A stretch of DNA of 64,000 bases from JALOAT01 sp041687015 (GTDB lineage: Bacteria; Pseudomonadota; Gammaproteobacteria; Thiohalomonadales; Thiohalomonadaceae). The translations under genes were made by a program, and so were the position numbers. Every line of letters begins with the position of its first letter. Position 1 is the stretch's first letter. The stretch is taken from the NCBI GenBank assembly GCA_041687015.1, contig JAWLCT010000003.1:61763-125762 (forward strand), read 5' to 3'. This document shows, one piece after another, positions 1 through 8,938 of the stretch. The notes beneath the pieces were generated by a model. It was not told the origin of the DNA. It worked only from the letters and a program-made list of their open reading frames with translations, and made no database searches.

Positions 1-195
1 GAAATCGATCCGGAACAGCCCCGTATTCGTTCCGGCCCGGTGACCCGTGTGCGTCACTATCTGAATCTGCACCGGTGCGAAGGGCGCCTGCAACACTTGC
101 TGCGCGACTTCAGACTGTCACCCGCACGGGACGTCCTGGAGCACCTGTCCCTGCTGCCGCAACAGGCACCGGGGGAACATCGCGCCTATGGCTGA
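1..195 (+). CDS. XrtA-type polysaccharide deacetylase, C-terminal part only
   Basis: An open frame enters at base 1 and stops at TGA 193-195, giving the last 64 residues of a protein whose start lies outside the window. The tail contains VRHYLNLHRCEGRLQHLL followed by RDFRLSPARDVL. This matches the end of the DUF3473 extension found on exosortase-A (XrtA/PEP-CTERM) associated polysaccharide deacetylases, as I recall that family. Such enzymes remove acetyl groups from extracellular polysaccharide. The following genes (VanZ-like, FemAB-like, AsnB-like) are usual XrtA-locus partners and support the call. The catalytic NodB domain is not visible here, so activity cannot be judged. It overlaps the next gene by 8 bases. 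Confidence 0.72.
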   Translation, partial: EIDPEQPRIRSGPVTRVRHYLNLHRCEGRLQHLLRDFRLSPARDVLEHLSLLPQQAPGEHRAYG

Positions 196-550
196 CCGTC
201 TGCTCGCCGCAGTGGTTTTCAGTGCCCTGGGCGCTGCAATCGCAGGCAGCATGGGAGCGGACATCGCCGCAGACGAGGGTATGGGCTTGTGGCGGGCGGC
301 GGTGATCCCGATTTACGCGGTGCTGGTGATGCTGTCTGCGGCGCTGTTGCGTAATGAACCCAACGGGATTCTGGTGAGTGTCTTGATCGTGTCCCTGCTG
401 GGGATGGCGGTCGAGATCGGGCAGCCCTTGCTGGGACGCTCCGCTACCTTCATGGGCTACCTTTCCAACGAGGTGGGTGTTGGGGTGGGCGCCGTGATCG
501 TGCAATGGCGGCGCCATGCATTGTCCAGCGCACGGGAGGAAGGCCGATGA
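188..550 (+). CDS. VanZ-like small membrane protein
   Basis: This 120-residue protein has about three to four hydrophobic segments and a C-terminal part (EIGQPLLGRSATFMGYLSNE, then GVGVGAVI) that resembles the conserved end of the VanZ family, where a glutamate and an arginine follow a membrane segment. The start at 188 has a GGGGGAAC ribosome-binding stretch and overlaps the upstream deacetylase stop. The end overlaps the next start by four bases (ATGA), so translation is probably coupled. VanZ-like proteins are common in XrtA/EPS loci, but their biochemical role is not settled. The family call is moderate because the protein is short and divergent. Confidence 0.6.
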   Translation: MADRLLAAVVFSALGAAIAGSMGADIAADEGMGLWRAAVIPIYAVLVMLSAALLRNEPNGILVSVLIVSLLGMAVEIGQPLLGRSATFMGYLSNEVGVGVGAVIVQWRRHALSSAREEGR

Positions 551-1614
551 GCACGCTGGCGGCACAGTTGTCGTTGGTGCCCAGTATCGACGTGGCGGCA
601 GGTGCCGAGCATGCGGAAGAACTCAACACGTTCGTGCGCGCTCACCCCGGCGGTTCGATTTACCACCTCAGTGCCTGGCGTCAACTCGCCTCGCGACTGT
701 TCGGGCACGAGGCGATATGCCTCTTGGCGCGCAATATGGCAGGCGAGGTCACGGGGATGTTGCCGCTGGTGCGTCTGAAGAGCTGGCTGTTCGGTGACTA
801 CATGGTATCGATGCCCTACGTGAACTACGGTGGTGCATTGGCCCATGAGCCGGTGGTCGAGGAGACGCTGATGTGTGCGGCTGCAGAATTGGCGGCCCGC
901 AGGGGCTGCAGTCACGTGGAGTTCCGCGACACGTTTCCACGTGGCCCGGAATGGGCGTTGCGCACCGACAAGGTCGCCATGGTCAAACCGCTGCCGGGCA
1001 CGGAACGCGCGCTTTGGAAGGATATCGGTGCGAAATGCCGGGCACAGGTGCGCCGGCCCATGCGGGAGGGGGCCAGTGTCGTGCGTGGCGGGGCGGAACT
1101 GCTCGGCGAGTTTCACGCGGTTTTTGCCCGCAACATGCGCGATCTGGGAACGCCCGTCTACCCCCTGGCATTCTTCCGGGAAATTATGGCGGCGATGGGA
1201 AACGCGGCCTCCCTCACGGTGGTCCGCCTGGCCGGTCGGGCCGTCGCCGCCGGGCTGGTGTTACGCGATCGCAGCCGCATGGAGGTTCCATGGGCATCCT
1301 CGTTGCGTGAAACCAACGGTTTGGGAACCAACATGCTGCTCTACTGGTCGTTGCTCGAGCAGGCGGTCGAGGACGGCTGCGAGGAATTCGACTTCGGGCG
1401 TTCAAGCGTCGGGAGCGGAACGTGGCGCTTCAAGAAACAGTGGGGAGCGGAGGAACGGCAGTTATATTGGCATTACTGGCTGGCGCCGGGAAAACCGGTG
1501 CCTGCGCTGACCCCGGGCAATCCGCGCTACGCACTGTTCATCCGCATGTGGAAACACTTGCCTTTGGTTTTCGCCAACCGATTGGGCCCTTACATCGTCA
1601 AGAGCCTGCCCTGA
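547..1614 (+). CDS. FemAB-family XrtA/PEP-CTERM-associated acyltransferase-like protein
   Basis: A 355-residue protein of the FemAB/GNAT-like superfamily. It has the paired acyltransferase folds typical of this group and a C-terminal FDFGRSSVGSGTWRFKKQWG stretch that is characteristic of the FemAB-like proteins tied to exosortase A. FemAB relatives transfer aminoacyl groups from tRNA onto peptidoglycan precursors; for the XrtA branch the acceptor is unknown and may be the exopolysaccharide. The start at 547 is preceded by GGAGGAAGGCCG and lies in a four-base overlap with the VanZ-like gene. An earlier in-frame ATG at 505 lies inside that gene and looks less likely. The stop is one base from the next start. 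Confidence 0.82.
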   Translation: MSTLAAQLSLVPSIDVAAGAEHAEELNTFVRAHPGGSIYHLSAWRQLASRLFGHEAICLLARNMAGEVTGMLPLVRLKSWLFGDYMVSMPYVNYGGALAHEPVVEETLMCAAAELAARRGCSHVEFRDTFPRGPEWALRTDKVAMVKPLPGTERALWKDIGAKCRAQVRRPMREGASVVRGGAELLGEFHAVFARNMRDLGTPVYPLAFFREIMAAMGNAASLTVVRLAGRAVAAGLVLRDRSRMEVPWASSLRETNGLGTNMLLYWSLLEQAVEDGCEEFDFGRSSVGSGTWRFKKQWGAEERQLYWHYWLAPGKPVPALTPGNPRYALFIRMWKHLPLVFANRLGPYIVKSLP

Positions 1615-1615
1615 C

Positions 1616-3586
1616 ATGTGCGCCATCGCCGGTGTTCTGAATCTGCTGGGCGAGTCGGTTTCACCGCCGCGACTGATGGACATGATTGCGGCGGTACGTC
1701 ACCGAGGGCCGGACGGCACCGGCATCCACGTGCAAGGGCCGATGGGGCTCGTTCATGCCCGCCTGAGCATCATCGATCTGGCCGGGGGCGCACAGCCGAT
1801 CCATAACGAGGATCGCTCCATCTGGGTGATTCTCAATGGCGAGATCTTCAACTACCTGGAATTGCGCGCGGAACTCGAAACGAAAGGTCATCGTTTCTAC
1901 ACGCGCTCCGACACCGAGGTGCTGGTGCATCTCTACGAGGAGCACGGCCGGGACTTCATCCATCGCCTGAACGGCCAGTTCGCCATTGCACTATGGGATG
2001 ACAGCGCGCGAAAACTCCTCTTGGTGCGGGACCGGATCGGCATCACACCCTTGTACTATCACAGGAGTTCCTCGGAACTGGTATTCGGTTCGGAAATCAA
2101 GGCATTGCTGGCCGGCGGCGTGCCGGCGCGCCCAAACCTGAGGGGCATCGATCAGGTCTTCTCCTGGTGGGCGCCCTTGGCGCCCGATACGGTGTTTGAA
2201 GACATTCAGGAACTTCCGCCGGGCGAATGGTTGGAGGCGGATCAGCGAGGTGTACGTGGCGGCAGGTATTGGGATTTCGATTTTCCTGAACCCGGTGATT
2301 TTACCGTTGCCCCGGAATCACAGCTCGCTGAAGAGCTACGCGGCCTGCTTCATGAAGCCGTGCGCATACGTCTGCGTGCCGATGTCCCGGTGGGTGCCTA
2401 TCTCTCCGGCGGGCTCGACTCTTCCATCATCGCCTGTCTTGTGCATCAGCACGCCGACGTGCGCCTGTGTACATTTTCGATCGGATTTGAAACCGAACAT
2501 CTGGACGAAGCCCCTTATCAACAAGCGGTGGTCCATGATCTTGGAACCCGGCACGCTCGTATCGAGTGCGCCGGCGGGACTATCGCAGATGCACTGGCCG
2601 ATACCATCTGGCATACCGAAGCCCCGGTGCTGCGTACGGCACCTGCGCCCATGCGCCTGTTGTCGGGGTTCGCCAGGTCCAACGGTTTCAAGGTGGTGTT
2701 GACCGGTGAAGGGGCCGACGAAGTGTTCGGGGGCTACGACCTGTTCAAGGAAGACAAGGTGCGTCGCTTCTGGGCGACCCGCCCGGATTCGGCATTCCGC
2801 CCACTGTTGCTCCGGCGGCTCTATCCCTACCTGGACATCAACGCGCAGGGGCAATCCTATCTGCAGGCATTTTTCGGCCAGGGGCTCGACGCGCCGGACT
2901 CACCCTGGTTTTCCCACCTGCCGCGTTGGAGTACCACGTCCCAGTGCAAACAGTTTTTCTCAGAAGACGTCAGCCAGGCCCTCGCCAGTGAGCCGCCCGC
3001 TGAGGAACGTCTGCTCCAGCGGTTGCCGAATTCCTTCGCCCGTTGGCATCCGCTCAACCGCGCTCAATACCTGGAATCCAAGCTGTTGTTGCCGGGCTAT
3101 CTGTTGTCCTCACAGGGCGACCGTATGCTCATGGCAAATGCGGTGGAAGGCCGCTTCCCGTACCTTGACCACCACGTGATCAATTTTGCCGCACAGCTCC
3201 CACCGCGGCTGAAACTGCGTGTCCTGACCGAGAAATATCTGCTGAAACGTGCACTGCAGGGACGTCTCCCGAAGCCCGTGCTTTCGCGACACAAGCAACC
3301 TTATCGGGCGCCGGACATTGCAGCCTTCGTGAAAGCGAATCCAGAATGTCTTGAGCTCATGGCACCTGCGTTGGTGCGCGACTATGGTTATTTCGATGCC
3401 AGGAAAGTCGAACATCTGATGCGCAAGGCAATGACGGGAAAGGCCGTAGGGCACCGTGACAACATGGCCTTCATCGGCATTCTCACTACCCAGATCTGGC
3501 ACCGCAGGTTCATTGCAACGCCGGCGCACAAGCAGATGCTTGGTGATTCCGACCACGTAACGAAGGAAACGCGACATGTCGGCTGA
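1616..3586 (+). CDS. XrtA-system asparagine-synthase-like glutamine amidotransferase
   Basis: A 656-residue AsnB-type enzyme. It begins MCAIAGV, so cysteine 2 becomes the N-terminal nucleophile of a class II glutamine amidotransferase domain (about residues 2-210), supported by RHRGPDG and NGEIFNY. An ATP-pyrophosphatase synthetase domain follows, with SGGLDSS at about residues 263-269. Such enzymes hydrolyse glutamine and pass the ammonia to an adenylated carboxylate. In XrtA loci this paralogue is linked to exopolysaccharide rather than to asparagine supply. The adjoining acyl carrier protein and acyl ligase suggest the carboxylate may be carried on a thioester. The end overlaps the ACP start by 11 bases. 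Confidence 0.86.
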   Translation: MCAIAGVLNLLGESVSPPRLMDMIAAVRHRGPDGTGIHVQGPMGLVHARLSIIDLAGGAQPIHNEDRSIWVILNGEIFNYLELRAELETKGHRFYTRSDTEVLVHLYEEHGRDFIHRLNGQFAIALWDDSARKLLLVRDRIGITPLYYHRSSSELVFGSEIKALLAGGVPARPNLRGIDQVFSWWAPLAPDTVFEDIQELPPGEWLEADQRGVRGGRYWDFDFPEPGDFTVAPESQLAEELRGLLHEAVRIRLRADVPVGAYLSGGLDSSIIACLVHQHADVRLCTFSIGFETEHLDEAPYQQAVVHDLGTRHARIECAGGTIADALADTIWHTEAPVLRTAPAPMRLLSGFARSNGFKVVLTGEGADEVFGGYDLFKEDKVRRFWATRPDSAFRPLLLRRLYPYLDINAQGQSYLQAFFGQGLDAPDSPWFSHLPRWSTTSQCKQFFSEDVSQALASEPPAEERLLQRLPNSFARWHPLNRAQYLESKLLLPGYLLSSQGDRMLMANAVEGRFPYLDHHVINFAAQLPPRLKLRVLTEKYLLKRALQGRLPKPVLSRHKQPYRAPDIAAFVKANPECLELMAPALVRDYGYFDARKVEHLMRKAMTGKAVGHRDNMAFIGILTTQIWHRRFIATPAHKQMLGDSDHVTKETRHVG

Positions 3587-3845
3587 ACCACTCGTACGCC
3601 AGTTCCTGCTCAACAATTACCTGTTCACTGATCGGGAAGACGCATTGGGCAATGACGATTCGTTGTTGCAAAAAGGCATTGTCGATTCGACGGGCATGAT
3701 GGAACTCATCGCTTTTCTGGAAGATCAGTTCGGCATTCGCATCGATGACGCGGAAATGGTCCCGGAGAATCTTGATTCGGTCAACAATATCGTCGCGTTT
3801 CTGAACAGAAAGCAAACTGACCGCAACGTACAGACGGCAGGCTGA
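3576..3845 (+). CDS. Acyl carrier protein of the exopolysaccharide locus
   Basis: An 89-residue acidic protein with the phosphopantetheine attachment motif GIVDSTGMMEL, in which Ser38 would carry the 4'-phosphopantetheine arm. Downstream helices (IAFLEDQFGIRIDDAEM, SVNNIVAFL) fit the four-helix ACP fold. The start at 3576 has AAGGAAA ahead of it and overlaps the amidotransferase gene. The next start is one base after its stop and encodes an acyl-AMP ligase, so the natural reading is that the ligase loads this carrier protein. This is unlikely to be the fatty-acid ACP, because no fab genes are nearby and the sequence is divergent. Confidence 0.88.
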   Translation: MSAEPLVRQFLLNNYLFTDREDALGNDDSLLQKGIVDSTGMMELIAFLEDQFGIRIDDAEMVPENLDSVNNIVAFLNRKQTDRNVQTAG

Positions 3846-3846
3846 C

Positions 3847-5373
3847 ATGTCATTGCTCGCCAGGTTGGGTCGGCGCGTACGGCAGCAACCGTCTGCCGAG
3901 GCGCTCGTGCATGGCAACACACGTTGGAGCTATGCGAACCTGTGGTCGGCGATCGGCGTCGCCTGTGAATTGCTCCAGGCCCGCGCCCTGCAAGCGGGCG
4001 CACGCATCGGGCTCCTGTTGGATAATTCACCGCACTACGTCGCCTGGTATTACGGTATCCATGCCGCTGGTGCTGTCGTGGTGCCGATCAACCCTGCAGC
4101 GCGTGCGGGGGAAATCCTCAATCATCTGCGCCACTGTGACGCTGCGGCACTGATCACCGCGGCGACCCACCCCGAATTGAGTGCGCTACGCGAGGCGATG
4201 CCGGCACTGGACGTGGTCACAGCGGATCTGCAGAGCGTGGGGGACGCCCGCATGGCGGTGTTTCCTGACCCGTCACCAGATTCGCCCGCAACCATCATCT
4301 ACACCTCCGGAACGACCGGTCGGCCCAAGGGTGTCACCCTCAGTCACCGCAATCTGGACATCAACGTCCGTTCCGTCCTGTCTTATCTGTGCCTGGAGGC
4401 ACATGACACCATTGTCAATGTGCTGCCGTTTTATTATTCCTACGGTAACTCGGTTCTCCACACGCATCTCGCTGTGGGCGGAAAACTGGTACTGGACCGC
4501 AGCATGATTTATCCCCACGGGGTGCTGCAGGCGATGGAGGCGGAACGCGCCAGCGGGTTTTCCGGGGTGCCATCGACCTACGCAGTGCTGCTTTCGCGCA
4601 CGCGACTGGCGGATCATGACCTCAGTGCATTGCGTTACCTGACCCAGGCGGGGGGCGCCATGGCACCGGACCTGACGCGGCGCATCAGGAATGCTTTACC
4701 CAAGACCCGGCTTTTCATCATGTATGGGCAAACCGAGGCAACGGCACGCCTTGCCTATCTGCCGCCAGAACGTCTCGATGACAAGCCGGCATCGGTAGGT
4801 ATTCCCATCCCTGGCGTCGAAATCGATATCCGCGACGAGCGAGGCAACCCGGTGGCGCAGGGAGTGACCGGCGAGATATGGGCCCGTGGTGAAAATATCA
4901 TGCTGGGTTACTGGAATGACCCCGATGCATCTCGCGAGGTGTTGGAGCGTGGCTGGCTGAAAACAGGTGATCTTGCCCATCGTGATCACGATGGCTATAT
5001 CTACATCGACGGGCGCCGCACGGAGATGATCAAGTCCGGCGCACACCGCATCAGTCCGCTGGAAGTGGAGGAGGTCATTGCGGAAATCGAAGGCGTGGAG
5101 GAGGTGGCCTGTGCGGGGATTGCGGACGAAATGCTCGGACAGGTGATCAAAGCGGTGATTGTACCGCGCAGCGGCACCCGTCTGACGGCGAGAGATGTGC
5201 AGCGGCACTGCCATGAACGGCTACCGCCCCACAAGATTCCGCGTCAGGTGGCATTTGCAAAGGAACTGCCGCGTACCGCCTCTGGCAAGGTGAAACGGTT
5301 TCTGCTTGGCGATTGCGACTACCCGAAGGGAGAAAAGGATGTCTCCACAGGAACAGAGTACGCTCGCCGGTAA
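3847..5373 (+). CDS. AMP-forming acyl-CoA/acyl-ACP ligase, XrtA-system type
   Basis: A 508-residue ANL-superfamily adenylating enzyme. The P-loop-like motif YTSGTTGRPKGV lies at about residues 150-161, the YGQTEATAR motif near 293, GWLKTGDLAHRDHDGYIYI near 370-388, and the C-terminal catalytic lysine in RTASGKVKR near residue 480. It activates a carboxylic acid as an acyl adenylate and transfers it to CoA or a phosphopantetheine thiol. The immediately upstream ACP makes acyl-ACP loading likely. Homologues are a recognised component of exosortase-A gene clusters. The acid substrate cannot be read from the sequence. The 3' end overlaps the next gene by 35 bases. Confidence 0.85.
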   Translation: MSLLARLGRRVRQQPSAEALVHGNTRWSYANLWSAIGVACELLQARALQAGARIGLLLDNSPHYVAWYYGIHAAGAVVVPINPAARAGEILNHLRHCDAAALITAATHPELSALREAMPALDVVTADLQSVGDARMAVFPDPSPDSPATIIYTSGTTGRPKGVTLSHRNLDINVRSVLSYLCLEAHDTIVNVLPFYYSYGNSVLHTHLAVGGKLVLDRSMIYPHGVLQAMEAERASGFSGVPSTYAVLLSRTRLADHDLSALRYLTQAGGAMAPDLTRRIRNALPKTRLFIMYGQTEATARLAYLPPERLDDKPASVGIPIPGVEIDIRDERGNPVAQGVTGEIWARGENIMLGYWNDPDASREVLERGWLKTGDLAHRDHDGYIYIDGRRTEMIKSGAHRISPLEVEEVIAEIEGVEEVACAGIADEMLGQVIKAVIVPRSGTRLTARDVQRHCHERLPPHKIPRQVAFAKELPRTASGKVKRFLLGDCDYPKGEKDVSTGTEYARR

Positions 5374-6424
5374 ACTGCTCGACCTCGATTACGAAGCCGA
5401 AGTCGAGCGCATCGCCAACCAATTGCGAGGCATTCTGCGCGACGATCTGCATCGCCGCGGCTTCGTCGTCGCCATGTCCGGCGGTATCGACAGCTCGGTG
5501 TGTGCGGCGCTTGCGGTGCGGGCGGTCGGTGCCGACAGAGTGTTCGGTGTGATGATGCCGGAACAGGACTCGTCCGCGGAAAGTGAGCTTCGGGCGACCA
5601 ATCTGGCGCAACTGCTCGGGATCGATTACGAGGTGCAGGATATCGCGCCTTCACTGGAGGCGATCGGCTGCTACCGGTGGCGCGATGCCGCGATTCGCAG
5701 GCTTTTCCCCGACTATGGCCCCGGATGGAAGAGCAAAATTGCCATACGCGGCGGCGGAACGCACCGATTCAGCTATTTCGCCCTGGTGGTGGCAAATCCT
5801 CAGGGTGATATGGAGGAACGGCGTCTCGATCTACGTGAATACCTGCAAATCGTGGCTGCGACCAATTACAAGCAGCGTGTGCGCAAGAGCATCGAGTATT
5901 TTCACGCGGACCGTTTGAATTACGCCGTCGTAGGCACGCCGAACCGGTTGGAGTACGACCAGGGCTTTTTCGTGAAGAACGGCGACGGCTCCGCCGACGT
6001 CAAACCCATTGCGCATTTGTACAAGACCCAGGTGTATGCATTGGCCAGGCACATGAACCTGCCGCAAGACGTGTGTGATTCCGTACCGACCACGGATACC
6101 TACAGCCTGAGCCAGGGTCAGGATGAGTTCTATTTCTCGTTGCCCTATCAGCAGATGGATGTGGCGCTTGTGCTTTTGAACAGTGGGGCCTCCGCAGAGG
6201 CGCTGGCCGAGGCGATTGGTGTCCCAGTGGAACGCGCCCGTCAGATCTTCGCGGATATCCGGCGCAAGCGACAAACAACGGCATATCTTCACCGACGCCC
6301 TGTGCTGGTGGGGAGTCCCGAAGTGACGCCGGTGGCACCGGTGGTGACCTTGCCTTCTTCAGAAGGCGAGCCGGAAACGTCCGACGCGGCGCGAACCGGC
6401 AACATCGCGGCCAGTACCAAGTGA
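5339..6424 (+). CDS. NadE-like ATP-dependent amide synthetase in the EPS operon
   Basis: A 361-residue protein with the N-type ATP pyrophosphatase motif MSGGIDSS near residue 46, and NAD-synthetase-like stretches GTPNRLEYDQGFF, NGDGSADVKPIAHLYKTQVY and SQGQDEFYFSLPY. NadE amidates nicotinate adenine dinucleotide with ammonia through an adenylate. Here the operon context (amidotransferase, ACP, ligase) argues for amidation of another carboxylate, which is inference. The start at 5339 follows AAGGGAGAAAAGG; an upstream in-frame ATG at 5306 has no comparable site. It is longer than a typical ammonia-dependent NadE of about 270 residues, with a low-complexity, proline- and threonine-rich C-terminal tail after about residue 325. 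Confidence 0.75.
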   Translation: MSPQEQSTLAGKLLDLDYEAEVERIANQLRGILRDDLHRRGFVVAMSGGIDSSVCAALAVRAVGADRVFGVMMPEQDSSAESELRATNLAQLLGIDYEVQDIAPSLEAIGCYRWRDAAIRRLFPDYGPGWKSKIAIRGGGTHRFSYFALVVANPQGDMEERRLDLREYLQIVAATNYKQRVRKSIEYFHADRLNYAVVGTPNRLEYDQGFFVKNGDGSADVKPIAHLYKTQVYALARHMNLPQDVCDSVPTTDTYSLSQGQDEFYFSLPYQQMDVALVLLNSGASAEALAEAIGVPVERARQIFADIRRKRQTTAYLHRRPVLVGSPEVTPVAPVVTLPSSEGEPETSDAARTGNIAASTK

Positions 6425-6500
6425 AACCACGGGGTCCGTACGCCCGGGCCTGCACGCCGGCGTGCGGGACGAACCGCCTTGCCTTGGTATGACCTGAACT

Positions 6501-7955
6501 ATGGAACAGACCGGCCTCTACAGGCGTGTGCTCACGGGCTTCGCCTGGCAGGGCGCCAGTAAGATCGTGGTTCAGTCGGTTTCATGGGTGGGCACCATCG
6601 TCGTGGCCCGTTTGCTCGAGCCCGCGGATTACGGCGTGGTCGCGGTCGCCGGCGTGTTCATCGTGATGCTCAACATGGTGATGGAGATGGGCCTGTCGCA
6701 GGGCCTGGTGCAGAAGACCGAGGTGTCGCAGGAAGAGGAGGACGCAGTATTCTGGCTGGGCATGTTGCTTGGCATCAGCCTGTACGGTCTGTTGTTCCTG
6801 TGTGCCCCGGCGATTTCCCGCTTTTATGAAATGCCCCTGCTCGCCTCGGTGCTGCGGGTAGGCGGTTTGATTTTGATTATCGGCAGCATCAAGGCCGTGC
6901 CCATGGCCATGGTGATGCGGCGCCTCGACTTTCGTTTTCGCGCCCTGCGCGAGATGTCCGCCAGTCTGGCCGGGAGTATTGCCGTGATTGCCCTGGCCTT
7001 CGGCGGCGCGGGTGTTTGGAGCCTGGTCATGGGCAGCCTGGTGCAAACAGCCGTGCTGGTGATGGGTTATCTGCCCGTGATGCGACGAATGCCGCGCCCC
7101 ACCTGGCGCTTCGGGCACATTGCGGACATCGTCCGTTACGGTTTGCACCTCATGTTCAGCAATCTGGCCTTTGTGGTCTCCAACCGGGCGGATATTTTCA
7201 TCGTTGGAAAGTTTCTTGGGGAAAAAATGACCGGCTACTACAGCATGGCGTTTCAATTCGCCACCATGCCGCTCGACAAGATCGGGACAATTTTCAATCA
7301 CGTCGCGTTTTCGTCCCTGTCGCGTACCAAGGACGACGTTGAGAAATGCCGCGCATTGTTTATGGAACTGCACAGGCAGTTGCTGTTCGTGACCTATCCC
7401 TTGCTGATCGGCGTGGCACTGGTGGCGAAAGATGCCGTGGTGGTACTCCTGACAGAGAAATGGCTCCCCATCGTCCCCGTGGTCCAGGTGCTTACCCTGG
7501 TCAGCGCGGTGAGAGTCAGCGGGATGCTCATGACGCCATTGCTGAACAGCCGTGGGCGGACCCGTTGGACACTCAACTACAGCCTGATGGGTATGGTGCT
7601 TCTGCCGTTGTCCTTTCTCGCCGGCGTGCGGTATGGCCTCACCGGCATCGCACTGGCCTGGATTGCGGCCTATCCATTGCTCTATGCCATGCTGCTCCAC
7701 TATGTGCACAGGGATTTGGGGATTCTGTTTTCCGAACTGTTCAGTGCCGGGCGCTCGACCTTGACCGCCGTGGCCTGTATGGCCATGTCGGTGATGGCCG
7801 TGCAGCACTGGGCGATGGACTTCAGTGCGGGGCTTCGCCTGGCCTTCAGCATCACCGTGGGGATCGCGACTTACGCAGGCACATTCCTGGTGTTCTATGA
7901 AGATCAGGTGGCGCGTATGCGTGAAGCGTTCCGGTTGTTACGCACACGCGCATGA
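6501..7955 (+). CDS. Wzx-type polysaccharide flippase (MOP superfamily)
   Basis: A 484-residue integral membrane protein with repeated hydrophobic segments throughout (about 12-14 predicted helices). Its N-terminus, SKIVVQSVSWVGTIVVARLL followed by EPADYGVVAVAG, is typical of the polysaccharide flippases of the RfbX/Wzx group. These move lipid-linked oligosaccharide repeat units across the cytoplasmic membrane before polymerisation. It is separated from the NadE-like gene by 76 bases and overlaps the following gene by four bases (ATGA). Together with the glycosyltransferases downstream it marks this region as a Wzx-dependent exopolysaccharide pathway. No Wzy polymerase is seen in the window. 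Confidence 0.87.
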   Translation: MEQTGLYRRVLTGFAWQGASKIVVQSVSWVGTIVVARLLEPADYGVVAVAGVFIVMLNMVMEMGLSQGLVQKTEVSQEEEDAVFWLGMLLGISLYGLLFLCAPAISRFYEMPLLASVLRVGGLILIIGSIKAVPMAMVMRRLDFRFRALREMSASLAGSIAVIALAFGGAGVWSLVMGSLVQTAVLVMGYLPVMRRMPRPTWRFGHIADIVRYGLHLMFSNLAFVVSNRADIFIVGKFLGEKMTGYYSMAFQFATMPLDKIGTIFNHVAFSSLSRTKDDVEKCRALFMELHRQLLFVTYPLLIGVALVAKDAVVVLLTEKWLPIVPVVQVLTLVSAVRVSGMLMTPLLNSRGRTRWTLNYSLMGMVLLPLSFLAGVRYGLTGIALAWIAAYPLLYAMLLHYVHRDLGILFSELFSAGRSTLTAVACMAMSVMAVQHWAMDFSAGLRLAFSITVGIATYAGTFLVFYEDQVARMREAFRLLRTRA

Positions 7956-8935
7956 CGATAACCGGACATTACCCTATGCCAAGACAGCTTCAGTTCGAGT
8001 GGTACGACATAGAACGGGATCCCGAAGGCTGGGATGAGAGCGTGTCAGACATGGGCCAGAACGTGTTTCACCGTTCAGCCACGCTGGCAGCCGAGCAGTC
8101 GGGGCTGTCCGTTCGGCGCGGCGTGGTGGTGAAGCGTTTCGGGGCGCGGGTGTGCCTGGTCGGTGGGCTGATCACGCCCCAGGGTACGGGTGGCAGTTTT
8201 CGGGCCCTGTCATTCCCGCAAGCCAGTGAACGTAGTCTGCCGGATCTGCCGGACAAACTCAGCGACTGGTTGCTGTATCAGGGCATCACGCATATCAGCA
8301 TCGGGTCCTTCGACGGGGGGGTGGAGGGGTATCGGCGGGATAGCCGCCAGGGGCGCGCCAGCGAACGTCTGGAATTCATCTATGACCTGTCGCTCAGTGA
8401 CGATCAGCGCTTGCGTACCGCCAGTGCGAATCATCGGCGCCAACTCAAGAAATCCGAAACCGAATCGATGGTGCTGCGACGCATCGATCACCATCAGGCA
8501 TGGATTATGTCTCGCCTGAACGCCGCCTGGGCCAAACGTCGCGGAGACCGTTTCAATCTGCGGCGATTCCTGCAGAAATACCGGTACTATCGCCGACTCA
8601 CCAATCGACTCGGCAATGATCGCAGCGCACAGCTTTATGGGCTCTACGGTGCGCATGGAGGGATCCTGTCCATGGCTTACATGCTGGAGCGGGCCGGTGC
8701 GAGCTTTTACATGATTGGCGCCAGCTCGGAAGAAGGCTACAAGCGCGGCGCTTCGGTGCGGCTGTTTTTCGAACTGGCCAGGCACTATCCGAGCGTCGGC
8801 ATCCGCACCATGAATTTCGGCGGCGTACCCATCGAAGCGCGTGATTCCCGCCATGTAGAGTTCGGTGTCTATCGCTTCAAAACGGGCTTCGGCATCGATC
8901 CCACGCTACGGCGTTCGCTGACCATCGAGGTGTGA
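7952..8935 (+). CDS. FemAB/GNAT-like acyltransferase-family protein
   Basis: A 327-residue soluble protein translated from an ATGA overlap with the flippase gene. The middle part, NHRRQLKKSETES, and the later YGLYGAHGGILSMAYMLE plus YKRGASVRLFFELARHYPS resemble the second acyltransferase fold of FemAB/BioF2-like GNAT proteins, where a basic N-x-R-x-x-x-K signature and a glycine-rich acceptor region are common. It is the second member of this superfamily in the locus but differs strongly from the one at 547-1614. The substrate is unknown; modification of the polysaccharide or of a lipid-linked sugar is plausible. A second in-frame ATG exists at 7976, so the start is uncertain by eight residues. 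Confidence 0.6.
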   Translation: MTITGHYPMPRQLQFEWYDIERDPEGWDESVSDMGQNVFHRSATLAAEQSGLSVRRGVVVKRFGARVCLVGGLITPQGTGGSFRALSFPQASERSLPDLPDKLSDWLLYQGITHISIGSFDGGVEGYRRDSRQGRASERLEFIYDLSLSDDQRLRTASANHRRQLKKSETESMVLRRIDHHQAWIMSRLNAAWAKRRGDRFNLRRFLQKYRYYRRLTNRLGNDRSAQLYGLYGAHGGILSMAYMLERAGASFYMIGASSEEGYKRGASVRLFFELARHYPSVGIRTMNFGGVPIEARDSRHVEFGVYRFKTGFGIDPTLRRSLTIEV

Positions 8936-8938
8936 GTC

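Noticed and set aside
6582..7808. Long minus-strand open frame (408 codons) opposite the flippase gene
   Set aside because: It is rich in His and Gln, has no ribosome-binding site and mirrors the codon pattern of the real flippase gene on the plus strand.
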